A stretch of DNA of 64,000 nucleotides from Hydractinia symbiolongicarpus (lineage: Eukaryota > Cnidaria > Hydrozoa > Anthoathecata > Hydractiniidae), in assembly GCF_029227915.1 (NCBI RefSeq), contig NC_079876.1, forward strand, positions 32,467,828 to 32,531,827. The letters run 5' to 3'. Position 1 is the first letter of the stretch, and every line of letters starts with the position of its first letter. The notes below the pieces were generated by a model that was not told where the DNA came from, searched no databases, and saw nothing but the letters and a program-made list of their open reading frames with translations. The position numbers were made by a program, and so were the translations under genes. Positions 10,790-19,271 of this stretch are shown here, one piece after another.

Positions 10790-11034
10790 ATGATTACAAG
10801 TAACATTAGCCCCAAGGAGAAAGAAACTTTGGACACGAGACTGTCGTAGATCTTGTTTTTACTTTTGGGTATGCCCTGGCAGGTAAGAAATTTCTGAGTA
10901 TAATTAGACCCTCTATCAGAATGAACACGAACGATGTTCTTAAAATGGTGGGGTATTTTTCTGCAGGGAGAGCAAGTCGTGAAATGGCGGTGAAGAAGGG
11001 GTGGATTCCCGCCAAGATCGTACCCTTCAAATAA
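10790..11034 (+). pseudogene. Small unassigned element protein, one frameshift
   Basis: ATG 10790 gives MITSNISPKEKETLD. The frame then shifts near 10835 to VVDLVFTFGYALAGKKFLSI and continues to ASREMAVKKGWIPAKIVPFK before TAA 11032-11034. The long run without stops and the neat fit between genes argue for a real coding remnant rather than chance. I do not recognise it. Confidence 0.5.
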
Positions 11035-11035
11035 A

Positions 11036-11152
11036 ATGGAAGCAGATCCTGTCAGAATTGACAAAGAGATTGAAGCATCCGAACAGGATGAAAATTATAT
11101 CCTTTTTTACACTCTATTCACCTCTATATACCTCGGTATATTGAATTTTTGA
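11036..11152 (+). CDS. Tiny ORF, 38 residues, with hydrophobic C-terminus
   Basis: ATG is 1 base after the previous stop. It has an acidic N-terminal half (MEADPVRIDKEIEASEQDE) and a hydrophobic tail (ILFYTLFTSIYLGILNF). Tight spacing is the main support. It could be a small membrane protein or a chance ORF. Confidence 0.35.
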   Translation: MEADPVRIDKEIEASEQDENYILFYTLFTSIYLGILNF

Positions 11153-11225
11153 AAACACTCATCAAGATGCTTTTTTTTTAATCCCATACCATGCACTACG
11201 TCTCAGAAAAAGGCGTTGCGTCAAG

Positions 11226-11423
11226 ATGTATCGTAGGGCGTTGCGGTGCCTTGATGGGAAGCTATCGCGTGACCACGTACCCCTCGAGTATCATACTCGA
11301 AAGACCACATACTGCCCTGTCTGTCAGGGGTCTTTGGTGAACAACCACGGCGGTGCGTGAGTATGTACCAATTGTCTGTCGATTATCACGAAAATACATG
11401 ATAAAAAATGGTACTATCAATAA
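11226..11423 (+). pseudogene. Small zinc-ribbon protein, one in-frame TGA
   Basis: The frame from ATG 11226 to TAA 11421 contains CPVCQG, an in-frame TGA (11358-11360) and then CTNC. This gives the CxxC ... CxxC spacing of a zinc ribbon, with a basic C-terminus (ITKIHDKKWYYQ). It overlaps the start of the ATPase gene by 26 bases in another frame. Small zinc-ribbon proteins are common in Polinton-like and large DNA virus genomes. The target is unknown. Confidence 0.55.
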
Positions 11424-12018
11424 AATGATGTTAGACGTTGTAAAAGACCCTCATACGGCAATCTTTACAGGACCAACATCCTGTGGCAAGACCCAACGTG
11501 TTTTGAATCTGCTGGAAAATGAATATAGAAGGAACTTTTACAACATAGGCATACTATGTCCTACCATTCGGTACAATAAGACGTACCTTGAGAGGGCCCT
11601 TCTCTAAAAGGACGATTACGTGTTCCTAATAGACCCCAAAAATCAGCTGTTTGAATGTATCCAAAAATTGTCGTCGGTACTCGCAGGCGAAGAGACGTTG
11701 TTTACTGTGGATGACTGTACTGCCGATGAGACCCTCGATAAAAAACGGCAGCCCCTACTCAAACTTTCCGTATCCGGCCATAGTCTGTGGCTACTAACCC
11801 AATCATATACTGCTTTGCCCAAGACCCTTCGAAGGTAGAAAAAACAGCTCTTTGTGTGGTAACCCAACGGAAAATCAGACATGAAAATGATAGATGAAGA
11901 AACCAATATTATTTCCGATTTTGAGGATGTTAAAGGTGAGTTGAAAAAGTCCAAACATGCGTGCTTGTACGTAAGGTTGAAGCATCATAATGCACCGCAA
12001 ACACACCACACAAAATGA
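11398..12018 (+). pseudogene. Packaging ATPase, FtsK/HerA (A32-like) family, three in-frame stops
   Basis: The enzyme would pump DNA into the capsid. One frame runs from ATG 11398 to TGA 12016 with no shift, but with stops at 11605 (TAA), 11836 (TAG) and 11860 (TAA). Walker A is TGPTSCGKT at 11467-11493. Walker B is TLFTVDDC with the acidic pair at 11710-11715. The sensor-like stretch HSLWLLTQSYTALPKTLRR follows at about 11780-11835, and the C-terminal part includes DMKMIDEETNI. The length of about 206 codons is near the usual 220-260 for this group. The upstream GTG at 11353 is also in frame, but the ATG fits the family start better. It is the last gene of the first plus-strand block. Confidence 0.88.
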
Positions 12019-12102
12019 AGACAAGTATCATTATTCTCCGTACTACTGTGCGCGTGTTCAAAGACATGATCTTCCTAGCAGAAGGATATGGATGGGAGAA
12101 AA

Positions 12103-12455
12103 CTACCCAAAATCCGATGAGATTGTCGTCATCAATAATCCCAACATCATGCACGCGTTTAATCGGTTTGAAGAGGATGGGCATGTGGAGCGTAATAGAA
12201 ACCATTTTCTATACATACCCCCGTCAAACTCCTTTAAGCTCTTCGCGGCCTGCAGTTTAAGCTCTCTATGCCTGTTAAACCAGTCGATCTTAGCTTTTCG
12301 ATCGCGTACCCATTGAGCATGGGCGTTTTTGAGTTGTTCAATGGCCTCATCATGTCTTTTACGTAAGCGTCATCATCCCCTCCAACCTTTGAAAACAAAA
12401 AGTTAGTCCCTGAGAAGTCCAATGCGTTAATTAGCGCGCTCTCCGCTCCCACCAT
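12103..12455 (-). pseudogene. Small basic helical protein downstream of the capsid gene
   Basis: ATG 12455 lies 8 bases beyond the capsid stop on the same strand. It reads MVGAESALINALDFSGTNFL. One frameshift near 12347 leads into EAIEQLKNAHAQWVRDRKAK and IDWFNRHRELKLQAAKSLKE, a strongly charged helical stretch. After about 12190 the frame stays open but is less convincing. It is probably a minor structural or assembly protein co-expressed with the capsid protein. That is an inference from position, as no family is recognised. Confidence 0.55.
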
Positions 12456-12463
12456 TTATTTTA

Positions 12464-13498
12464 TTACTCCACGCTGTGGAAACGGCCGTTTACAATATTC
12501 AACTGAGCATTCTGCAGCAGATAGACGTAACAGCGTACATCGGCTTTTTTGTGATGTGCAAGGTTATGCCATCACTTATACGTTGAAAATGTCTTCCAGA
12601 GCCATGTAGGGTATGATCAGGAGAGGCTCTGAAATCAATGAACAGGGCGTACCTCTCTGTGAATAACTTGTTCCAGATGATCCTTGGGGAGCATGGCACG
12701 ACTGTACATTGAGATCGCCTTCGATGGGAAAGGATATCTCCTCAATTTTTGGGTTTTATAAGACCTCGTTGTTACCAGGGTAAGCCTTCGCTTTCCCCAG
12801 GTCTACAAACAGTAGTAAGACACCCTTCAAACTTTTTGCAGGAGTGTCCATTTGGAGGTTATAGCACGTGTCCTGCTTCTTCATGATAACTACCTTACTT
12901 CCTAGGAGCCGTTCGTATGGCAAAGCGATCCGGCTATATCGAGACATTATGGCACTCGCGAGACCTTGATGGGAGACCTTGTTAAATTCTAACTTGATGT
13001 CCGTGATCTTAAATGCAGCACAGGCCGCGGAGATTGCCCTTTTCTCGTCTGTACCAGTATGGTTAGTAGCTTTGACCTGCAGAGCCCAGATGGTACCATC
13101 ATTGGGGTTGATACCCTCTAAAATCAGGTTATTTTCCGGATCAAACTTGGGTAACCAGAGATCCCGGTAGACTGCCAGCGTGTTGTAGTCGCTGACGTGT
13201 TGTACCTTGTTTCCGTTCAAGGTGATATGCAGGTCTTTCACCAACGCCTTGCCTATATTGGAAACGATGGTGTGTTGTGTGTTGGTAGCCGTCACTTCCA
13301 AGTCAAACAGTAGCTTGATAGACCCTGAAAAAATCACCTCGCCTTGCCTCATGTTGGGAATATCAATATATAAGTCCTCATTCTGGTTAATCGTCGATGG
13401 TATGTTACTGATTTAAACACGCTGTTTCTTACACCTAATCCCAAAAGCTGTTTCATTTCTGCGTAGAGGTTGAGTTTGTCTCCGAATGGGTTACTCAT
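12464..13498 (-). pseudogene. Major capsid protein, double-jelly-roll-like (Polinton type), broken
   Basis: The product would form the icosahedral shell. It starts at ATG 13498 (MSNPFGDKLNLYAEMKQLLG) and shifts frame near 13400. The longest open part (12756-13352) has IVSNIGKALVKDLHITLNG, DYNTLAVYRDLWL, ITDIKLEF and AKSLKGVLLLFVD. An in-frame TAA stands at 12756-12758, after which NPKIEEISFPIEGDLNV continues. Two or more further shifts lead to YALFIDFRASPDHTLHGSG and finally YVYLLQNAQLNI, ending at TAA 12464-12466. The total of about 345 codons is somewhat short for double-jelly-roll capsid proteins. The order of these motifs matches capsid-type proteins of cnidarian Polinton-like elements. 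A structural search would settle the fold. Confidence 0.78.
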
Positions 13499-13538
13499 AT
13501 CTTTATTTTATATGGGGGAATTTTAAAAAATAAAGGAT

Positions 13539-14744
13539 ATGCCTATTAATCCAATATTCGAGCCTGACGTTGAAGAGGAGGGTCGTCCGGAGGACAGACC
13601 TGAAGATCCTTCAGCACCGCCAAGGCCTCCAGCAACGTGAGGTCCAGGAGAACAACGGAGTGTTCCGGGAGACACTACGATAAGGCAGAGGCAAGAAATA
13701 CTAAAATCAAAGGTCGACGACCTCTACGAACGTCTCAGCGAGAAGCTGGGGAATCCTGCTGCGACATATTGTGACGCCTTCCGGCTGGAGGGGGATCGTC
13801 TTTTTTTCAACGATGTCGATATTACGGAAGCTATTACAAAAGAGAGGGGTGGGTTACGATCTGCTGGAGCTATGATAACAAAATTGAAGGCAGATCTAGT
13901 GCGGGGTATGGGTTTCCCGGACCATACAACTACACCCACCAAAGTAAGGCAGCAGCCCAGGCACTTGGGAAAGAGATTGATGACATCATGAAGAGGACTA
14001 AGCCTGATGATATTGAAATGATGCCATTGCTCGAGAACCTCCTTGATGACACGGAGACCTTTATACAAGATACTTCGTTTGGTGGCGACAAAGTATTCAC
14101 GGAAAGGGAGAGAAAGGGGCTCAACATCGAACTTTAAACGCTAAGGGGTAACTTGAAAAACCTGAAAAGCAAGATGATCTTATATGATAGTGAGATTGAA
14201 ACGGCAGAAGCTAAGGTTAAAAGGCTTGAGAAAAAAAGGATGCACCTGAGTATCAGAGGAACAGCACAGGATCTGGAACGAGGACATTGAAAAGGCTAAG
14301 GAAGATCTAGATCAAAAGGAGGCCGTACAAGCAGCACACGGATTGTTATCCTCTGAAATCCATAGCCAGTTGAAGGTCATTAAGGAAAACCTCATGAAGA
14401 TCTCTGCTTCAAAAGCTCAAGATCCTCTTCAAAGAGCAGGGCATTACAATAGCGAGTATCATGTCGGCTATTGGGCAATTTCCACTATTGTGCTCGCTGT
14501 TACAGGCGGGGGAAGGGCTGGAGGTACAGGAGGTACTGCAGGAAAAGGGTTTGTAGAGAAGCAGCTGGAACGATTGGAAAAATTCCTGAAATACCTAGCA
14601 GGTAAAGCAGGTGCTGCATTACCCGGGATTATTGGTACCGTAGTCTCGTTCTTTCCGAGAGTAGCAACAAAGATTGTCGAATATGCAGCCAGGTACCTGT
14701 ACATGACAATCGTAGCTGCCTATGTTGGTAGGAGGAAAAAATAA
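13539..14744 (+). pseudogene. Coiled-coil protein with glycine-rich hydrophobic C-terminus, element-specific, broken
   Basis: It starts at ATG 13539 with an acidic, proline-rich N-terminus (FEPDVEEEGRPEDRPEDP). There is an in-frame TGA at 13638, then DDLYERLSEKLG and DRLFFNDVDITEAI. A shift near 13900-13960 leads to EIDDIMKRTKPDDIEMMPLL and a long charged coiled-coil-like region with a TAA at about 14135. A further shift enters the open C-terminal part (14343-14744). That part has a hydrophobic segment (VGYWAISTIVLAVTGGG), a glycine/alanine-rich stretch, ALPGIIGTVVSFFPRVATK and a basic end. Large accessory proteins with this layout occur in cnidarian Polinton-like elements. The function is unknown, and a membrane or internal virion role is possible. 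Confidence 0.6.
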
Positions 14745-14937
14745 CCTTATTTTAGCCATATATAGGCAATGATGTGCCCTACCCCTGCTGTTATCAGTAC
14801 AGTTTGTGTATCCTCGAGCCGAGGTTGAGAAGAGGGTAAAAGCAACATTCTAAAAAAACTTCAGTCTGTGCAATATGCAAGCGCTACCTAGAGTCTCCAC
14901 CTGCTTACAAGCATTAATTTTATAGGTCTTGTGGGGC

Positions 14938-15501
14938 CTACAAATCCTCACTAAGCAGCCATTGTTTTTTGAAGTCCTTATACCGACATTCTACGACATG
15001 TACCTGGGGATAGTGGTTTTTGCCTTGCATATGATATGGCCAGAATGGGACTGAGTTGGCAAAGATCATCATAGGTCACCGGTATACCATAAAAGTTGGT
15101 GGTAATAGCCTCCTTGTAGTATTTGAGCTTAGCATTCACGTAACGTCCCTTTTTGACGGGGTTTGTCGTCAATTTTTCAAAAATCAACTCCGCGATTTTA
15201 GCCTAAATTTGGCGATAATTCTCAATCCAAACGGGGTACTCTTTAAAATCCATACTCATCGCTGGTGTTGCACTGGCGTTGTATTGGGTAACGCCATGTG
15301 GGGACCAGATCTTCGGCGTGTTAACCCTCAGAGCTACTATAAGGTCTCTCATATGGTACCCCACAATGTACCCTTGATCCTTACCTCCATTGGTAGGAAA
15401 GGGATCTGATACTGTGATATATTCGACATTAATATCGTTGATGTCGGTAAACGTAGCAGCAGAATTGTAGAAATCTCGAGGTTTGACAAGCTCTTCTCCG
15501 A
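14938..15501 (-). pseudogene. Conserved Polinton-like element protein, possible minor capsid component
   Basis: A single frame is open from about 15501 to 15010 except for TAG 15203-15205. It carries TDINDINVEYITVSDPFPTN, YIVGYHMRDLIVAL, WSPHGVTQYNASATPAMSM and NAKLKYYKEAITTNFYGIPV. A late frameshift near 15000 leads to a basic end (CRYKDFKKQWLLSEDL) and stop 14938-14940. No ATG remains at the expected start just after the previous gene. Two motifs, the DPFPTN stretch and the YNASATPAMSM stretch, recur in related cnidarian element proteins. A minor capsid (penton-like) role is a guess from gene content, since a second capsid gene is otherwise missing. Confidence 0.58.
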
Positions 15502-15513
15502 ATGTTAGTATCT

Positions 15514-15699
15514 TTATTGTATCTCAAACGACTTCAGAGGATTGCTTCTCATTGTACGTACGCAAATAACCGCGTCATACATGATATACTCCTGATAACA
15601 GTACCCGCATAGTATCCTAGCCTTTATCATAAACCTTTGTCCACAGGAGCATCTATCATATGCATCGAGTAATCTTTCGCAGTCAATACATTGTTCCAT
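15514..15699 (-). CDS. Small cysteine-rich zinc-binding protein, intact
   Basis: The ORF is 61 residues: MEQCIDCERLLDAYDRCSCG, then a basic stretch and ARILCGYCYQEYIMYDAVIC. The CxxC, CxC, CxxC and late Cys spacing suggests one or two bound zinc ions. It starts 5 bases after the previous small gene and ends about 13 bases before the next, so it belongs to a tight minus-strand set. The function is unknown. Confidence 0.55.
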   Translation of the reverse strand: MEQCIDCERLLDAYDRCSCGQRFMIKARILCGYCYQEYIMYDAVICVRTMRSNPLKSFEIQ

Positions 15700-15704
15700 T
15701 TATT

Positions 15705-15865
15705 TTACAGACGATACTCTAGGTCTTGAATTCTTTGTTCATTTTTCTTCTCCTTGTTGATTCTTGCATCAGTGAAAAGACCATAAGTGGGAGGGAAACA
15801 CCAACGCCGGCTGTAAATATCAGGGCTACTACATTTTCCTCGAATTTTGAAAGCGTAATACACAT
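15705..15865 (-). pseudogene. Small single-span membrane protein, one frameshift
   Basis: ATG 15865 reads MCITLSKFEENVVALIFTAG with a hydrophobic span (VVALIFTAGVGVSLPLMVF). A one-base shift near 15770 leads into a charged helix (DARINKEKKNEQRIQDLEY) ending at TAA 15705-15707. The layout of one membrane span followed by a charged helix is common among small virion-membrane or accessory proteins. No family is recognised. Confidence 0.45.
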
Positions 15866-15943
15866 TTATTTATCATTGAAAAAATTTTTCTTCTTATAAC
15901 TCTGAAGGTTGTAAGATAACCTTGGTTATCCCAAAAATATATT

Positions 15944-16147
15944 TTACATCAATTCGCGCCTAAATCTGACAAGGCGTCTCAAGTCCAGGGCAGGCAGGCC
16001 CTTATAGCGCCTTTTCAGCAACCACAACGACATTTCGTACGCGCTGTCATACACCTTTCGCTCTTCCACATAAGCCAAGCCCTCGTACACGTACTCACCT
16101 TCGTGTTCGGCCTTATGAGCAGCCATGTTTTCTTTGACATGAAACAT
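15944..16147 (-). CDS. Unassigned basic protein
   Basis: 67 residues starting MFHVKENMAAHKAEHEGEYV, with a basic C-terminal half (WLLKRRYKGLPALDLRRLV, FRRELM). The composition differs from the AT-rich flanks, and the ORF sits between two other minus-strand genes, which supports it. A G12 tract (around 16180-16191) lies just upstream. The function is unknown. Confidence 0.45.
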   Translation of the reverse strand: MFHVKENMAAHKAEHEGEYVYEGLAYVEERKVYDSAYEMSLWLLKRRYKGLPALDLRRLVRFRRELM

Positions 16148-16278
16148 GATTTTGTTGTATGTTTTGTACTCACCTGCGGGGGGGGGGGGGGTTGTATCTC
16201 ATAGGACACCTGATATCTATTTTGTCGCCCAGTTCTACGGAGCACCAGTAACAGAGTACTATTTTATTGATGATAGCC

Positions 16279-17034
16279 TCATTCCAAAGTTTTGACCCTG
16301 TCGGGATGCCAGGCCAATGGAAGCAGCTCTTTTCCAAATCTGATCTTCCCTGCTTTCCTCTTACGATAAGCATCCAGTTGTTCAGGCTCATCTTTGGCAG
16401 CCCTAAAGCACATGTCCTGGGTAACAAACCAATCCGGGACATATTCGATTAGCCATGAATCCTCTTCAACAGCCTTGTTGCATGTGCCCTGCGTTTTGAA
16501 CCGGTCTGGCACATCCTCGATCCAATGGTGATCACCTTCAACAATCCAGTTGCACATGTCCTGCGTCCTGAATCGGTCCAACACGTACTTGAATAGGTAG
16601 GAATACTCTTCAACGGTCATGTCGCACATGTCTTCCGTCTTGAATCGGTCTGGCACGTACTCCAACATATCGAAATCCTCCTCACCAGTCTTGTTCCACA
16701 TATCCTTCGTCTTGAGCTTGTCTGGGACATATTCAAACATGTGGGGCCTTTTCTCAACTATCCAGTTGCACAATTCCTGTGTCTTGATATGATCTGGTGT
16801 GTTCTTATACATATAGAAATCCTCTTCAAAGGCTCTGATGCACATGTACTCCGTCTTGAATTGACCCGGCACATATTCGAAAATATCAAAATCCTCTTCA
16901 ACAACCTTGTTGCACATGTCTTGAGTCTTGAACTGATCAGAGACATATTCGGACATGTGAGGCCTTACCTCAAATATCCAGTTGCATATGTCCTATGTAT
17001 TGATATGATCTGGTGCATTCCTAAAGCAACTCAT
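16279..17034 (-). pseudogene. Protein of nine 24-residue repeats (YVPDxFKTQDMCN type)
   Basis: ATG 17034 is in frame with one TAG (16993-16995). From 16956 the frame is open to 16279. There are nine tandem 24-residue (72-bp) units, typified by FEYVPDKFKTQ-like cores followed by a Cys-Asn pair and an acidic stretch. Examples are EYVPGQFKTEYMC and EYVPDRFKTEDMC. Every third unit has CNWI in place of CNK or similar, giving a 72-residue higher-order period. The C-terminus ends the array with KRKAGKIRFGKELLPLAWHP. The repeats resemble DUF4116-like and other short helical repeats seen in cnidarian and large-virus proteins. That assignment is uncertain, and the role may be protein binding. It is the outermost gene at the right end. 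Confidence 0.7.
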
Positions 17035-17161
17035 TATCACTAAAACCCTCTTTTTTATCGTTGGTTTGGTCGGTATGTGGGATGCTACTGCGCCTGCGTT
17101 GATTTTTGATGATTTGTAGGGACTTTACCTCGTACTCATTTGCTGTATTCTTTGAAATGCA

Positions 17162-17233
17162 TGACTAAGCACAACATAATAGGTACTTACCCTCGTTTTG
17201 CGTGACTAAGCACAGCATGATAGGGACTTACCC
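17162..17233 (+). repeat. Two direct repeats, 31 bp at 41-bp spacing, in the right subterminal region
   Basis: TGACTAAGCACA(A/G)CAT(A/G)ATAGG(T/G)ACTTACCC occurs at 17162-17192 and 17203-17233. Looser relatives (GGGACTTTACCTCGTACTCAT, AGAGACTTTACTCATTTGCC) occur on both sides. The non-coding 17040-17430 strip lies inside the right terminus. Confidence 0.8.
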
Positions 17234-17433
17234 CTACACGTTGGGTACTTACTGTGCATGCGTTGACTGTCACCGAATTTTTCCTGCATTATTTGATACG
17301 AATAAAAGAGACTTTACTCATTTGCCGCATTATTTGTATGAATAATAGGGACTGAAAAGTTGTGACGTCACAAGTGAAAATTCTGTATGATATTTTTATG
17401 AGAGTTTGACTGTGGTTTTTTGAAAACCCTGGG

Positions 17434-17456
17434 TATACTGACTCCCTACACTAGCT
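17434..17456 (-). repeat. Right terminal inverted repeat
   Basis: Inverse of 6538-6560. Ends ...TGACTCCCTACACTAGCT, followed by AGAAT, which is also present directly before the left repeat. Confidence 0.88.
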
Positions 17457-18635
17457 AGAATTATTTTGCGAGCTAATAGAAATATAGAAATAAAATATCA
17501 TCCCTAATAGAAATAGACTTCTCAGTATAAATGGCTTGGGAAAATGGGAAAATTGCGTCAAAACATTTTAAATAAAAAAATAAATGGAAAAGTTATTTTC
17601 TTAAAAGATTATTGAACGAGGTTATTAACAAATCATATTAAATCAATTACTAAGACCACAGTTATTTAATCACTCGAGTAGAAAAACATACCTTCGTGTT
17701 TTGTTGACAAAGTTCTTTTTTCTAAAAAGACGTTTCCCCTCGACTTAGTCTCCCTTGTATGTTCTTATCCATTCTTGCAATATCTCAGCCATGTGCGTGA
17801 TAATTAAGAAGTGGGGTTTGTTAACGAAATGAGTGATTTTAGCATGATTATTAACTCCGTCTTTCGCTATCCAATCATTGTATCGCTTTGTTGGGTTTTT
17901 TTATAATTCGACAAGATAATTTAAAAAATTACCATCATACACTTTCCATCTAGATGCCTTAATCATACTTGTTTTTCAGCGTACTAATTTTCGTTTGAAA
18001 GCAAGAATATACTCTTTTATTTTTAAGAAATAAACTGATCTATATTTTGTCTAAATTCCTAAATTTTAATATTTTGCTATTTTCTAATTATATTTAGTAG
18101 AATTTTAAAAAATCTCTAAATTAGTATTTTTTTAGATTACTCACCATCTTCAGACATTGTCTCGCCAATGTCACCATTAAATTTTAATATTTTGTGCATC
18201 GACTTCTTTTATTACAGAATTTTATAAATTTATAAGTTTCTTGCACAGCTTGAAAAAACTGCTATGCAAATGGGCTTCTTAGAAAACCATTATTTATTTA
18301 TACAAAATGAATAAAAGTGCTTATCAATTCCACTGTTTCATTGTCTTGTTCTCAGGAATTTTATTTCGCCAGGGCTCCGGAGAGAAAAAGGGAACCTAAC
18401 AAAATCTAGTAGAGATTTGAAACTATACCTAAAAGTCAGTTAGGTCATTTGTAATATGAAATCAGGTCGAGGTTTCTACTGTTACTTTAACATATCTTGA
18501 AGTTAACAATGTTTAGCGCTTTCTACACTTCATGTACTCCCCCCCTGAACATATGAAATTTTGAAAGTATTATCTTCAAAACATTACTTGTACTACTGGA
18601 TAGAGCTCAAAGGGAGGATACAAAAAATGGTATTA
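17457..18635. other. AT-rich spacer, no gene seen
   Basis: Homopolymer-rich sequence without a supported ORF, splice-like exon or repeat relationship that I could recognise. Confidence 0.6.
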
Positions 18636-19097
18636 CAGTAAATCCTTGATTAAGCGCTGCGGCGCTTATTCAAAACTCCACTTTTTTGGTGCAGCGCTTA
18701 ATCGAGGGTGGCGCCTATTTAAAAACTAAAGATTTCAGACAGATTCATCGTTTCTCTTTTATTAAAAAAATAGACTGACAATAAATGAAATTGGCCAATG
18801 TCTACATTCTCATCTTTATCCCCTTCCTCGTCAGGATCAATGAGCTGGACTGACTCATACGCATCTTCAACATCAGATTCACTGGTTTGGAAGGGGTTTC
18901 TTTGAGGTGGCCAACAATTGGTCCACTATAAAATATAACGTTTTAGTCTTATCGTACCCCTTTTATCAATTAATGCTTCCAATAAGCGCGCTTTTACAGT
19001 CTAAGGTGCGGCGCTTATTCGCGGGCGGCGCTTATTTAAAAAGGAGCCTAAAAGTCCGGCGCTTATTCGAGGGCGGCGCTTAATCGAGGAATTACGG
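18636..19097 (-). mobile_element. pogo/Tigger-like deletion derivative, TA-flanked
   Basis: TA then CAGTAAATCCTTGATTAAGC at the left end is matched in inverse orientation by GCTTAATCGAGGAATTACGG then TA at the right end. GCGCTTA(A/T)TCGAGGG modules are repeated at both ends. The interior on the minus strand reads an acidic stretch (SDVEDAYESVQLIDPDEEGD), like the acidic C-terminus of a pogo/Tigger transposase. This suggests a 462-bp internally deleted relative that kept only the gene's tail. The TA target and CAGT ends support the Tc1/mariner superfamily. Confidence 0.72.
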
Positions 19098-19271
19098 TAT
19101 ATGTCAAAATTACTTGTTGGCTTACCGAGGTATAGCTCGTTAAATGTAAAAAAAAAACGGTTAAATTTTATGCTGATGTCAGTAATTCTACGTTTCTTTT
19201 TTACAATTTGCCGAACGAATAAACGAACGAACAATTTCATTAAATTAATGTCAAGACGTGAAGATTATTTC

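Larger units (their letters stand above)
6538..17456. mobile_element. Polinton/Maverick-like element, complete but decayed, 10.9 kb
   Basis: AGCTAGTGTAGGGAGTCA at 6538-6555 is repeated perfectly in inverse orientation at 17439-17456, followed by one mismatch and a shared TATA. AGAAT directly flanks both ends (6533-6537 and 17457-17461), a probable target duplication. Inside are a protein-primed DNA polymerase B fragment, an HNH endonuclease, an FtsK/HerA-like packaging ATPase, a double-jelly-roll-like major capsid protein and about a dozen accessory ORFs in four alternating strand blocks. This is the morphogenesis set of virus-like Polintons. Known Polintons are usually 15-20 kb with an RVE integrase, a protease and 6-bp duplications. 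Here integrase and protease are not visible, the length is 10.9 kb and the flanking repeat is 5 bp. Most genes carry stops or frameshifts, so the copy is inactive. Confidence 0.9.

Noticed and set aside
10783-11064. Minus-strand ORFs across the small plus-strand gene
   Set aside because: The plus-strand reading has gene-like order and spacing. The minus-strand ORFs are its shadows.
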